DNA of 64,000 bases, from NCBI GenBank assembly GCA_017535865.1, contig JAFXTM010000001.1:99312-163311 (forward strand), read 5' to 3'. The position numbers and the translations under genes are program-made. The stretch comes from Oscillospiraceae bacterium. GTDB taxonomy: Bacteria > Bacillota > Clostridia > Oscillospirales > Oscillospiraceae. Below, one piece after another: positions 51,981-59,777 of the stretch. Positions within the stretch are counted from its first letter, which is position 1, and every line of letters begins with the position of its first letter. The notes below the pieces were generated by a model. The model saw only the letters and a program-made list of their open reading frames with translations, searched no databases and had not been told where the DNA came from.

Positions 51981-52871
51981 ATGCTACGTCATCAACTGAA
52001 AACCTTTCTGACGGTCTGTGAGACCGGGAGCTTTTCCAAGGCGGCTGCGGCTCTTTATATCACGCCGAGCGCTGTTCTTCAACAGATCCAGACGCTGGAG
52101 GCAGATTTCAATGTTTCGCTCTTTAACCGTACATCAAAAGGCGTTTCTCTGACGCAGGCAGGAGAATTCCTGGAGCTTCGCGGCAGAGCCCTCTCTCATA
52201 TGAGCGAAGAACTCCGACGCGACATGCAGAGTTTTGTCTTAAACGCCAAACCCATCTGCGTGGGAACCTCCATCATGGAAAAGATTCGCCTCCTGTACGA
52301 ACTCTGGGTGCTGTTTTCAGAGGAGGAAAAAGACTGTGAGATCCAAATGGTCAATATCGACGTAGCGCACAACATTCCGGCCAACACCGATCTGATCGAG
52401 AGCATCAACAGCGGCATCGACTGGATGCGGGAATGGGAGTTTTTCGAAATCTGCCGGGTGCCTTTCGGCTTTGCCGTCGCAAACAGCCATCCGCTCGCAC
52501 AAAAAAAGCTAATCCGACAGAACGACCTTGCCGGACAAACGGTAATGACGATCAACGAAGGCTCCTGCGATGTCGTAGCGGATCTCCTGGATCTGCTCCG
52601 CAGAAGCCATGCCCAGGTCGTTTTCCCGGGCAGGCACAGTACAAATCCGCTCTGGGAGTCCGCCTTCCGCCGCGATGCCCTGCTTGTTCCCATGTGTTGG
52701 ACGGATATCCTGATCAACATGACAGTCATCCCCTTTGAGTTTGATTATTCGCTCCCTTACGGGATTTTCTATCGCTCACAGCCGCATGCGTCCGTGCAGC
52801 GGTTTTTGGATTTCATAAAACTCACTTACGGCGAAGGGAATTCACACGGTATTGTCCCCGTTCTGGCATGA
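51981..52871 (+). CDS. LysR-family regulator, divergent from flavoprotein reductases
   Basis: 296-aa LysR-type protein: N-terminal helix-turn-helix MLRHQLKTFLTVCETGSFSKAAAALYITPSAVLQQIQTLEADFNVSLF, C-terminal co-inducer domain less conserved. Start ATG at 51981 with AGGAGG 8 nt upstream. Its divergent position and the shared operator suggest it senses the acceptor or product of the exported reductases. Confidence 0.9.
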   Translation: MLRHQLKTFLTVCETGSFSKAAAALYITPSAVLQQIQTLEADFNVSLFNRTSKGVSLTQAGEFLELRGRALSHMSEELRRDMQSFVLNAKPICVGTSIMEKIRLLYELWVLFSEEEKDCEIQMVNIDVAHNIPANTDLIESINSGIDWMREWEFFEICRVPFGFAVANSHPLAQKKLIRQNDLAGQTVMTINEGSCDVVADLLDLLRRSHAQVVFPGRHSTNPLWESAFRRDALLVPMCWTDILINMTVIPFEFDYSLPYGIFYRSQPHASVQRFLDFIKLTYGEGNSHGIVPVLA

Positions 52872-52873
52872 TT

Positions 52874-53010
52874 AAACGGCTGCCCCATAGTTCAGAGATT
52901 CCCCATGATTCAGCGATTGAAAAGCGCAAGATGCAGTGATTGGCCCTGTCAGAGCTCAGATGCGCTGCATCTTGCGCTTTCGTATATTCAAATGAATCGC
53001 CCGCGTTTCA
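52874..53010 (+). repeat. Hairpin element, copy 1
   Basis: Iteron-like 5' part (CCCCATAGTTCAGAGATT, CCCCATGATTCAGCGATT), then a 16-bp stem AAAGCGCAAGATGCAG (52921-52936) / CTGCATCTTGCGCTTT (52965-52980). The tail ATTCAAATGAATCGCCCGCG...TTTCA is shared with copy 2 (53305-53450). The stem sequences of the two copies differ but remain paired. Confidence 0.7.
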
Positions 53011-53110
53011 GAAGCCCTGCGGCGTCAGGCTTTTCCGGGCATGAAAAAAACAGGAGATCGACCGGTATGCCGGATCTTCGGCGCGAAATACCAATCGCCG
53101 TAAACAATGC

Positions 53111-53257
53111 TGGTCTGTGCTGGCTACCGCATTGCCGGGCAGGCTGCTGCACCATGCACACGTGGTGTACATCCGGGGCCAGACCTACCGTCTGCGTGAC
53201 CGCCTCAAGTCCGGTGTCCAGCCGGCACCTCCAGCGGGAATCCCGGAAAACGTGTGA
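53111..53257 (+). pseudogene. istB: Remnant of an IS21-type IstB ATPase (C-terminus)
   Basis: Reads GRLLHHAHVVYIRGQTYRLR followed by DRLKSG and a stop at 53255-53257, resembling the C-terminal end of IstB helper ATPases of IS21-family elements. Only about 48 codons remain and no start is present. The repeated GTTAAAT/CCATAATTTAACGA motifs just downstream would fit the multiple terminal repeats of IS21 ends. Assignment is from memory of the family ending. Confidence 0.6.
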
Positions 53258-53304
53258 CCGGCGTACCGGTTTCCGGCGTGGAAAACCGGCGTTGCATTCG
53301 GCGT

Positions 53305-53450
53305 TTGGGTCATTATTTAACCGACGTTTAACGATTCTCCATAATTTAACGAAAAGAAAGCACAGTATATGGTAGTTCGGCTGCAATACAGCGAATCCTT
53401 AAGCCATATATTGTGCTTTCACTTATTCAAATGAATCGCCCGCGTTTCAA
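53305..53450 (+). repeat. Hairpin element, copy 2
   Basis: Direct repeat of copy 1 about 439 bp downstream. Iteron-like 5' part with TTTAACGATTCTCCATAATTTAACGA, 17-bp stem GAAAGCACAGTATATGG (53356-53372) / CCATATATTGTGCTTTC (53404-53420) with one mismatch, 31-nt loop, then ATTCAAATGAATCGCCCGCG and TTTCA. It follows the istB remnant and may be an IS end or a miniature element. Confidence 0.7.
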
Positions 53451-53482
53451 AATGCCTGCCGTATCGGCCTTTCCGGGCATAA

Positions 53483-53525
53483 AAAAACGAAACAGGAGAC
53501 TGACACATTGTATCAATCTCCTGTT
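53483..53525 (-). terminator. Distal terminator after tRNA-Glu
   Basis: AACAGGAGA/TCTCCTGTT stem, followed on the minus strand by TCGTTTTTTT. The flank CCTGCCG...GGCCTTTCCGG resembles that at 23424-23460. Confidence 0.6.
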
Positions 53526-53532
53526 CCGGATC

Positions 53533-53552
53533 TGGTGACCCGAACGGGACTC
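53533..53552 (-). other. Partial duplicate of the tRNA-Glu 3' end (attachment-site-like)
   Basis: TGGTGACCCGAACGGGACTC matches 19 of 20 bases of the 3' end of tRNA-Glu (53685-53704). Direct duplication of a tRNA 3' end is the usual scar of integrase-mediated insertion. The intervening 132 bp (53553-53684) hold only nested GC palindromes (GGCGTGCC/GGCACGCC within GGGCGCGG/CCCGCGCCC) and the tRNA terminator. Confidence 0.6.
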
Positions 53553-53647
53553 CCGCCTGCGGGCGGGCCGGGGCGCGGCTCTGGCGTGCCCCCGGCACGC
53601 CATTCACTCCCGCGCCCTTCGAGTCCCGCGGGAGACGGGAGTTATCA

Positions 53648-53684
53648 AAAACAAGCAGCCCACCTTCGGTGAGCTGCTTGTTTT
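53648..53684 (-). terminator. Terminator of tRNA-Glu
   Basis: AACAAGCAGC/GCTGCTTGTT stem extended by TCACC/GGTGG, with TTTTTGA following on the minus strand. Confidence 0.85.
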
Positions 53685-53759
53685 TGGTGACCCGTACGGG
53701 ACTCGAACCCATGTTACCGCCGTGAAAGGGCGGTGTCTTAACCACTTGACCAACGGGCC
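53685..53759 (-). tRNA. tRNA-Glu (anticodon TTC)
   Basis: 75 nt including encoded CCA. Acceptor GGCCCGT/ACGGGTC, D-arm GTCAAGTGGTTAAGAC, anticodon stem-loop CCGCC-CTTTCAC-GGCGG with anticodon TTC, T-loop GGGTTCGAGTCCC. Confidence 0.95.
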
Positions 53760-53764
53760 GGAAA

Positions 53765-53798
53765 AAGACGCAGCCTGATAAACTGTTCTGCTGCGTCT
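53765..53798 (-). terminator. Hairpin between tRNA-Val and tRNA-Glu
   Basis: AAGACGCAG/CTGCGTCTT stem with TTTTTCC after it on the minus strand; probably a terminator or processing signal of tRNA-Val. Confidence 0.65.
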
Positions 53799-53875
53799 TG
53801 GTGGAGAGTGGCGGACTCGAACCGTCGACCTTCCGCGTGTGAGGCGGACGCTCTAACCAGCTGAGCTAACCCTCC
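53799..53875 (-). tRNA. tRNA-Val (anticodon CAC)
   Basis: 77 nt with encoded CCA. Acceptor GGAGGGT/ACTCTCC-type pairing, D-arm AGCTCAGCTGGTTAGAGC, anticodon stem TCCGC/GCGGA with loop CTCACAC giving anticodon CAC, T-arm GGTTCGAGTCC. Confidence 0.93.
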
Positions 53876-53886
53876 GTAGCCTGTAT

Positions 53887-53915
53887 ACTATAGCATATCC
53901 TTCCGGACATTTCAA
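53887..53915 (-). promoter_or_regulatory. Promoter of the tRNA-Val/Glu unit
   Basis: Minus strand: -35 TTGAAA (53910-53915), 17-nt spacer, -10 TATAGT (53887-53892), about 10 nt ahead of tRNA-Val. Confidence 0.8.
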
Positions 53916-53966
53916 GAGAAATTTTTTGTTTCCCGCCTCTTTTTGCGTTTCCGGTGAAAAAAGCTG

Positions 53967-53995
53967 TTGACAAGCACCGTACCATCTGCTAAAAT
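53967..53995 (+). promoter_or_regulatory. Promoter of tRNA-Met
   Basis: -35 TTGACA (53967-53972), 17-nt spacer, -10 TAAAAT (53990-53995). Confidence 0.85.
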
Positions 53996-54016
53996 CAACT
54001 CTGCTGTGAAAAACAC

Positions 54017-54093
54017 GGCGGCATAGCTCAGTTGGCTAGAGCATGCGGTTCATACCCGCAGTGTCCCCGGTTCGAATCCAGGTGCCGCTACCA
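54017..54093 (+). tRNA. tRNA-Met (anticodon CAT, elongator type)
   Basis: 77 nt with encoded CCA. Acceptor GGCGGCA/TGCCGCT, D-arm AGCTCAGTTGGCTAGAGC, anticodon stem TGCGG/CCGCA with loop TTCATAC (CAT), T-loop GGTTCGAATCC. Close to Bacillus elongator tRNA-Met by recall; an Ile2 identity with lysidine modification is the less likely alternative. Confidence 0.92.
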
Positions 54094-54094
54094 A

Positions 54095-54126
54095 AAAGAC
54101 CATCCACGTTTGTGGATGGTCTTTTC
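54095..54126. terminator. Bidirectional terminator between tRNA-Met and reductase gene
   Basis: AAAGACCATCCAC-GTTT-GTGGATGGTCTTT, 13-bp stem with A-run before and T-run after; serves the tRNA on plus and the flavoprotein gene on minus. Confidence 0.88.
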
Positions 54127-54144
54127 GTTTGCTTTTGCTTTGCT

Positions 54145-56178
54145 CTACTTCGCAAGCTCCAGTGCCGCGGCGACAGCTTCCTTGAAGCCGGCCGTGGTCA
54201 TGGACGCGCCGGAGGCGCCGTCGATGGCGGCGGAGTTTGCGGCGATGGCCTGACTGACCAGCTTGGGCAGCGCGAGCGCGCCGATATCCTCCGACTCGCT
54301 GTGGCTGACGATCTCGACGCCGGTGATCCTGCCCCCTTCCACTGTGACGGCGACGTGGATCTCGCCGTTGCGGCCCGTACCGGTGCCCTCATAGACGCCG
54401 TCGTTGTACACGGTGCTGTCGGTCACGACCGCGGCGACGTCCTCACCCTTGAGCGCCAGCAGCTCGTCGTAGGGGGTGAGCTCCTCGCCGGTGTCGGCCG
54501 CGCCGGGCATGACCTCGCCCAGACGGTAGCCCCAGATGAAGCAGCGGCCGTTGGAGTTGCCCGCCATGTTGATGGGATAGTCGATCGCATACAGGTCACC
54601 GGAGGCGTTGCCGGTGGCGAACAGGCCGGGGATGGGCTGCCGCTCGGTGTTGAGCACCTGCAGGTCGGTGTTGACGGACAGGCCGCCCACGACCGCCAGC
54701 AGCGCCACGCCGACCTTCGCGGCGTAGAAGGGGCCTTCCTCCACGGGATAGAGGAACTCCGCGGGTTTATGGAAGTCGTCGTCGTACTTCCGGGCGACCA
54801 GCTCGTTGTAGCGCGCGATGGTGGCGAGGAAGGTGTCGACCGGGCAGCCGATCTTCTCCGCCAGTTCCTCGAGCGTGTCGGCCATGAGGGTATTGCCGTT
54901 GGCGACGTCGCTCTCGACAGTGGCGGTCACATCGTCGTCGGCAAAGGGCTGACCGATCGAGGCCATCATGGTGTCCCAGAACATGCCGCCGCCGGTGCCG
55001 CCCTCGAGGGACTGCCGGTTATAGGAGCCGTAGTTCCTGTCGAAGATGGAGTAGGCGATGTTGCCGGTCTGGTTCATGATGTTCATGGACTTGCCCTGCA
55101 CCCAGGTGCCCTCGTTCATGAAGCGCTCGCCTTCGAGGTTTACGAAGGGGAAGCAGCCGTGGAACATGGCGTTGGCCTGGGGATGGAGCATCAGCGGGAA
55201 GGAGCCGCCCTCCTGCATCTTGCCGCCGACCCAGAGACCCATCTTCTGGCCGTCGCCGGTGGAGAAGCCGGCCGGGCCGTGCTCGCAGCGCTGGACGCGG
55301 TTGATGTAGTCGTCGCAGTAATAGGCGGTCATCTCGGGGTCCTCGTGGATGCCGCCGGTGGCCAGCACGACGCCCTTGGTGCCGCGGAAGAGCCAGAGCT
55401 CCCCGTCGCGCTCGGCGAAGACGCCGACCACGCGGCCTTCCTCGACCAGCAGGTCCTGCGCCTTGGTGTTGAAGAAGAACACCGCGGGCTTGGCGTGCTT
55501 GTCGGCGCGCTGGGCGTCGGTATAGCAGACGTTGCTCGCCGCGAAGTAGCCGCACTTCTCGTCGAACTCATAGCCCGCCACGCCGTAGAACATGTGGTAG
55601 TCGTAGGACTCGGGAATGATCGCGTTCGGCGCGTGCGCACGGAAGGATACAGGGACGACGCCGTACTCGGCGCACTTGTCGATCAGCCATTCGCCGGTGG
55701 CGGGGGCCTTGTTGAACCACATCGAGACCAGCTTTTCGTTCACACGGCTGCCGCAGCGCTGGATCCAGATGTTCTGGTGCTGCACCACGTCGGTATCGTG
55801 CTCCATCAGACCCTGCTCGACGAGGCTCTCGACGAATTTGGTGTTGGCCATGCCGATGCCGCCGCCCTGGCCGTGGATGACGTTCTGCTGCTCGATGACG
55901 ACGGTCTGGACCTCGCTGTCCGCCAGCGCCGCCGCGGCGGCGCAGCCGGCGTTGCCCGCACCGACGACCACGACCTCAGCCGTCACGACCTTGGCCGCGT
56001 CCGCCGCCGTGTGGTTATAAGGGTTGGTAAAGAAGCCCGGCTTTTCGGCCGGATCCTTGCTGTTGAGCCCCGCGGCCTCAGCCTGAACGGAGCCCACGCC
56101 GATCCCCGACAGGGTCAGGGCGGCCGCCCCGGCCAGCGAGCCCTTCAGAAAATCTCTGCGCGTTACTTTTTTGCTCAT
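54145..56178 (-). CDS. Tat-exported FAD/FMN reductase (C-terminal FMN domain)
   Basis: 677-aa secreted flavoprotein. Tat signal TRRDFLKGSLAGAAALTLSG (residues 6-25). The FAD domain has VVVVGAGNAGCAAAAALADSEVQTVVIEQ, GVVLATGGIHEDPEMTAYY and PIPGLFATGNASGDLYAIDYPINMAGNSNGRCFIWG. The C-terminal FMN-binding domain has YNDGVYEGTGTGRNGEIHVAVTVEGG and the flavinylation motif DGASGASMTT near the end. The domain order is the reverse of the reductase at 47703-50087, so the two are not recent duplicates. It probably reduces a different extracellular acceptor; electrons likely enter through the covalent FMN. Confidence 0.9.
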   Translation of the reverse strand: MSKKVTRRDFLKGSLAGAAALTLSGIGVGSVQAEAAGLNSKDPAEKPGFFTNPYNHTAADAAKVVTAEVVVVGAGNAGCAAAAALADSEVQTVVIEQQNVIHGQGGGIGMANTKFVESLVEQGLMEHDTDVVQHQNIWIQRCGSRVNEKLVSMWFNKAPATGEWLIDKCAEYGVVPVSFRAHAPNAIIPESYDYHMFYGVAGYEFDEKCGYFAASNVCYTDAQRADKHAKPAVFFFNTKAQDLLVEEGRVVGVFAERDGELWLFRGTKGVVLATGGIHEDPEMTAYYCDDYINRVQRCEHGPAGFSTGDGQKMGLWVGGKMQEGGSFPLMLHPQANAMFHGCFPFVNLEGERFMNEGTWVQGKSMNIMNQTGNIAYSIFDRNYGSYNRQSLEGGTGGGMFWDTMMASIGQPFADDDVTATVESDVANGNTLMADTLEELAEKIGCPVDTFLATIARYNELVARKYDDDFHKPAEFLYPVEEGPFYAAKVGVALLAVVGGLSVNTDLQVLNTERQPIPGLFATGNASGDLYAIDYPINMAGNSNGRCFIWGYRLGEVMPGAADTGEELTPYDELLALKGEDVAAVVTDSTVYNDGVYEGTGTGRNGEIHVAVTVEGGRITGVEIVSHSESEDIGALALPKLVSQAIAANSAAIDGASGASMTTAGFKEAVAAALELAK

Positions 56179-56313
56179 AGATCTGCCTCCTTGATTGTCT
56201 CTTGTTTTTTTCCGGCGGTCAACCGCCGCATACTGGTAATTATTTTACACAATCCTCCTCCGTCTGTCCATCTCTTTTTTCTCCGGCACGCAAAGGAGAA
56301 AATGATTTCTCAA

Positions 56314-56343
56314 TTGACAAGTTTCCCCTGCCGGGACTATACT
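56314..56343 (+). promoter_or_regulatory. Promoter of the HtrA-like lipoprotein gene
   Basis: -35 TTGACA (56314-56319), 18-nt spacer, -10 TATACT (56338-56343). Confidence 0.8.
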
Positions 56344-56385
56344 TTTTTATACAGGAACACCGCGGAACCGAAAGGAGTCGCTGTC

Positions 56386-58287
56386 ATGAGAAAACGGTTT
56401 TTGCTCATTTTCCTTGTGCTTGTCCTGCTTTTGACATTATGCGCCTGCGCTTCCCGGGCCCCCGCCGTCTATGAGGTCCGCTTCGAGCTCAACGGCGGTA
56501 CCCTCGTCTCCGGCCAACTCCTCCAGCAGATCGAGGATGGCGGTGCCGCCGAGGCCCCGACAGTCGAGCGCGAGGGCTATGTCTTTGACGGCTGGAACGA
56601 AAAGCTCGACGCCATTTCCGCCAACACCGTCGCCGTCGCCCAGTGGGTCAAGGCCGAGGCTGCCCCCGCCGTCTATGAGGTCCGCTTTGAGCTCAACGGC
56701 GGCACCCTCGTCTCCGGCCAGCTCCTCCAGCAGATCGAGGAGGGCGGCGCCGCCGAGGCCCCGACGGTCGAGCGCGAGGGCTATGTCTTTGACGGCTGGA
56801 ACGAAAAGCTCGACGCCATTTCCGCCAACACCGTCGCCGTCGCCCAATGGGTCAAGGCCGAGGCTGCCCCCGCCGTCTACGAGGTCCGCTTTGAACTCAA
56901 CGGCGGCACCCTCGTCTCCGGCCATCTCCTGCAGCAGATCGAGGAGGGCGGCGCTGCCGAGCCCCCCGAGGTCGAGCGCGATGGTTACGCTTTTGTCGGT
57001 TGGAGCGAGGAGCTCTCCCCGATCACGGGCAACACGATCGCCGCTGCGATGTGGGAGTGCTTCTATCAGGTGCGCTTTGACCCCGCAGGCGGACGCGTCG
57101 TCTCCGGTGAGAGCGAGCAGCTCGTCCGGCGCGGCGATACGCCCGTGCCGCCTGAGGTCGAACGGGATTTCTTCTCCTTCAACGGCTGGTCTCCCACTGT
57201 CGGCGCCGTCCGGGACGACGCCACCTTCACCGCCCAGTGGAAGGCGCGAAAGCTCAGCTCCGAGGAGATTTTCGACAAGATCTCTCCCGCGGTGGCGGAG
57301 ATCGCGGCCTATGAGCCCTCCGGCAAGTATTACAGTCTGGGCTCCGGCTTCTTCATCGACGACACCGGCCGTCTGGTCACGAACTACCATGTCATCGAGG
57401 GTACCAACGCCGGGGAGGTCACGCTGGCCGATGGCAGCAACCGCGACATCCTCGCCGTGCTCGCCTATGACAAGTCGCTGGATCTCGCCGTGCTTCAGAT
57501 CGACATCACGGGCAATCCCTTCCTGACCATCAGCAGCGGGCCCGTGACCACGGGCGAGGCAGTCTACGCGCTGGGCAGCTCCCAGGGTCTGACCAGCACT
57601 TTCTCCTCCGGCATCGTCTCGACCGCGCTGCGGGAGATCGACGGAGTCAAGTTCATCCAGACCACCGCGCCCATCTCCGAGGGCAACAGCGGCGGTCCGC
57701 TGGTCGATCCTTACGGCGAAGTCGTGGGCGTCAACTCCATGACGCTCGTGACCGGACAGAATCTGAACTTTGCCATCGATATTCACGAGCTCGACCGCCT
57801 CGCAGAGGATAAGGCCCTCACCCTTGCGGAGGTCTACGCGCTCGAATACCCCGACGGGGAAAACAGCCAGAAGCCCGAAGACGTGGGCTTCTATGCCGAT
57901 GCGGAGCGCGCCGAGGAGGAGTCCAACGACATCTTTCTGCTCTCCGATCTGCTGGAAAACGAGATCTGGATCGCGGGCGAAATCGGTTCGGCCGACGACA
58001 TGGATTTCTTCTATCTGACGCTCGATGCGCCCGGCGACGTGAGCTTTGAGGTCGTCCCCTACTACACCGACGACATGGACTATCTGCTCTGCGGGATCCT
58101 CTCCCTCACGGATGACGACGATGTGGAGCTGATGGACGCGCTCACGCCCACCAACGTCGACGGCTACGACGCCATGGTCGGGACCATTCACTTTGACGCC
58201 GCGGGCTCCTACTTCCTCCTGCTGTGCGTGGATGAGGCCTATCCCTACGACGAACCCGCGTATTACGCTGTTCGGGCGTGCTGGTAA
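56386..58287 (+). CDS. HtrA-like serine protease lipoprotein with InlB-type repeats
   Basis: 633-aa surface lipoprotein. Start MRKRFLLIFLVLVLLLTLCAC (AAAGGAG ahead), lipobox LCAC. Residues about 27-230 hold three near-identical 68-aa repeats of the Listeria-Bacteroides (Flg_new/InlB B) type, VRFELNGGTLVSGQLLQQI ... GYVFDGWNEKLDAI, then a divergent fourth copy (FYQVRFDPAGG). A trypsin-like domain follows (about 290-490) with catalytic His in VTNYHVIEG, Asp in KSLDLAVLQ and Ser in SEGNSGGPL. The C-terminal beta domain (about 510-633) resembles pre-peptidase C-terminal modules. Likely cell-surface proteolysis or stress response; no PDZ domain is seen, unlike classical HtrA. Confidence 0.9.
   Translation: MRKRFLLIFLVLVLLLTLCACASRAPAVYEVRFELNGGTLVSGQLLQQIEDGGAAEAPTVEREGYVFDGWNEKLDAISANTVAVAQWVKAEAAPAVYEVRFELNGGTLVSGQLLQQIEEGGAAEAPTVEREGYVFDGWNEKLDAISANTVAVAQWVKAEAAPAVYEVRFELNGGTLVSGHLLQQIEEGGAAEPPEVERDGYAFVGWSEELSPITGNTIAAAMWECFYQVRFDPAGGRVVSGESEQLVRRGDTPVPPEVERDFFSFNGWSPTVGAVRDDATFTAQWKARKLSSEEIFDKISPAVAEIAAYEPSGKYYSLGSGFFIDDTGRLVTNYHVIEGTNAGEVTLADGSNRDILAVLAYDKSLDLAVLQIDITGNPFLTISSGPVTTGEAVYALGSSQGLTSTFSSGIVSTALREIDGVKFIQTTAPISEGNSGGPLVDPYGEVVGVNSMTLVTGQNLNFAIDIHELDRLAEDKALTLAEVYALEYPDGENSQKPEDVGFYADAERAEEESNDIFLLSDLLENEIWIAGEIGSADDMDFFYLTLDAPGDVSFEVVPYYTDDMDYLLCGILSLTDDDDVELMDALTPTNVDGYDAMVGTIHFDAAGSYFLLLCVDEAYPYDEPAYYAVRACW
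56467..57078 (+). repeat. Three tandem 204-bp coding repeats
   Basis: GTCTATGAGGTCCGCTT recurs at 56467, 56671 and 56875. Copies 1 and 2 are almost identical at the nucleotide level over their full length; copy 3 diverges in its second half. The even 68-codon period allows copy-number change without frameshift. Confidence 0.9.
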
Positions 58288-58323
58288 GCGTTTCCCGTTC
58301 CGCCTTCCCGAACCCGCATACAC

Positions 58324-58366
58324 AAGCCGGCGCTTCTCCGTTGCGCGGAGAGGCGCCGGCTTTCTT
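58324..58366 (+). terminator. Terminator after the HtrA-like gene
   Basis: AAGCCGGCGC/GCGCCGGCTT stem with inner CTCCG/CGGAG, followed by TTCTTT. Confidence 0.85.
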
Positions 58367-58414
58367 TATGAAAAAAACGCGTCGGAACAAGCGCAATTTT
58401 ATGCAAAAAGACTG

Positions 58415-58443
58415 TTTACTTATCCAGAAAACCGGTATATAGT
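58415..58443 (+). promoter_or_regulatory. Promoter of the aminotransferase gene
   Basis: -35 TTTACT (58415-58420), 17-nt spacer, -10 TATAGT (58438-58443). Confidence 0.65.
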
Positions 58444-58519
58444 TATAGCATTCTTTTTGTCGGACGGGCGCGCCGCACGGAGTCTGCCTCCCGCTTCGGC
58501 AAGTCCAGGAGGGAATTCT

Positions 58520-59716
58520 ATGCAGTTCAAGCTTTCTCAGCGTATCCTCAAGCCGGATTTCCAAGGCGAATTCACCGCCAGCATCCTGGCGGCCGCCGCC
58601 TCGCCGGATATCATCTCTTTCGCCGGCGGTCTTCCCAACCCCGTGTCCTTCCCCATCCCCGAGATGGAGGCAGCCACACAAAAAGTCCTGGAGACCAACG
58701 GCGTCATCGCCCTGCAATACAGCTCCACCGCCGGCTGGCCCGCTCTGCGCAGGTGGATCGCGAAGCGCTATGAGACCATGGGCGTCTACGGCGTGGAGGC
58801 AGACGACATCATCGTCACCAACGGCTCCCAGCAGGCGCTGGCCATGATCGGCGCGGCCATGCTCGACGCGGGCGACAAGGTGCTCGTGGAGGATCCCACC
58901 TATCTGGTGGCGCTGCAGTCCTTCCATGTGTTCGACCCCGTGGTCGTGCCCGTCGCGATCAACGCCGACGGCATCGACTGCGAAAAGCTGGCCGAGGCCG
59001 TGAAGGCCAACCCCGACGCCAAGTTCATGTATGTGATCCCGAATTTCCAGAACCCGACCGGTCTGAGCTACAGCCAGGAGGTCCACGACAAGGTGGTCGA
59101 AATCTTCAAGGGCACGAACATCCTCCTTCTCGAGGACAACCCCTATCGCGAGCTGCGCTTCGCCGGCACGGCGACCAACAGCTTCGGCGCGGAGCTGGGC
59201 GAGCAGTGCTGCATGCTGGGCACCTTCTCCAAGATCGTGACGCCGGGCATGCGCATCGGCTGGATCTGTGTGCGCAACAGGGAGCTGCGCGCGAAGCTCC
59301 TGGGCTACAAGGCCACCGCCGATCTGCACACCAACATTTTCAGCCAGATGGTCCTCGCGCAGTACCTCGCGGACAACGATGTGGACGCGCACATTGAGAA
59401 GACCAAGGCGCTCTACAAGCAGAAGGCCGAGTGGATGATGGCCTGCATGCGCAAATACCTGCCCGCCGGCGTCACCTTCACGCCGACCGAGGGCGGCATG
59501 TTCCTCTGGGCCACGCTGCCCGAGGGCATCACCGCGGTGGAGCTCTACCGCAAAGGGCTGGAAAAGGGCGTAGCGATCTGCCCGGGCGATCCCTTCTACG
59601 AGACGGAGCGCAACGTGCGCACCTTCCGCATCAACTATTCCAACAGCAGCGACGAGGTCATCGAAAAGGGCATCCGCATCCTCGGCGAGGTCTGCGAGGA
59701 GCTTCTGAACCAGTAA
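58520..59716 (+). CDS. PLP-dependent class I/II aminotransferase (LysN/2-aminoadipate type)
   Basis: 398-aa fold-type I aminotransferase without the GntR domain of MocR proteins. Blocks: DIISFAGGLPNPVSFP, LQYSSTAGWPALRRWIA, TNGSQQALAMIGAAMLDAGDKVLVEDPTY, IPNFQNPTGL, LEDNPYRELRF and GTFSKIVTPGMRIGW with the PLP lysine in FSK. This pattern is that of the 2-aminoadipate/aromatic/branched-chain transaminase subgroup. CAGGAGGG precedes the ATG. Substrate not decidable; flanked by terminators, so monocistronic. Confidence 0.9.
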   Translation: MQFKLSQRILKPDFQGEFTASILAAAASPDIISFAGGLPNPVSFPIPEMEAATQKVLETNGVIALQYSSTAGWPALRRWIAKRYETMGVYGVEADDIIVTNGSQQALAMIGAAMLDAGDKVLVEDPTYLVALQSFHVFDPVVVPVAINADGIDCEKLAEAVKANPDAKFMYVIPNFQNPTGLSYSQEVHDKVVEIFKGTNILLLEDNPYRELRFAGTATNSFGAELGEQCCMLGTFSKIVTPGMRIGWICVRNRELRAKLLGYKATADLHTNIFSQMVLAQYLADNDVDAHIEKTKALYKQKAEWMMACMRKYLPAGVTFTPTEGGMFLWATLPEGITAVELYRKGLEKGVAICPGDPFYETERNVRTFRINYSNSSDEVIEKGIRILGEVCEELLNQ

Positions 59717-59734
59717 AGCCTCGGTACATGACAA

Positions 59735-59774
59735 CATGACGCCTCCCGGTTTCCGGGAGGCGTCATGCTGTTTT
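59735..59774. terminator. Terminator after the aminotransferase gene
   Basis: 15-bp stem CATGACGCCTCCCGG / CCGGGAGGCGTCATG with TTT loop, then CTGTTTTA; it lies between convergent genes and may also stop the Nudix transcript. Confidence 0.85.
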
Positions 59775-59777
59775 ATC

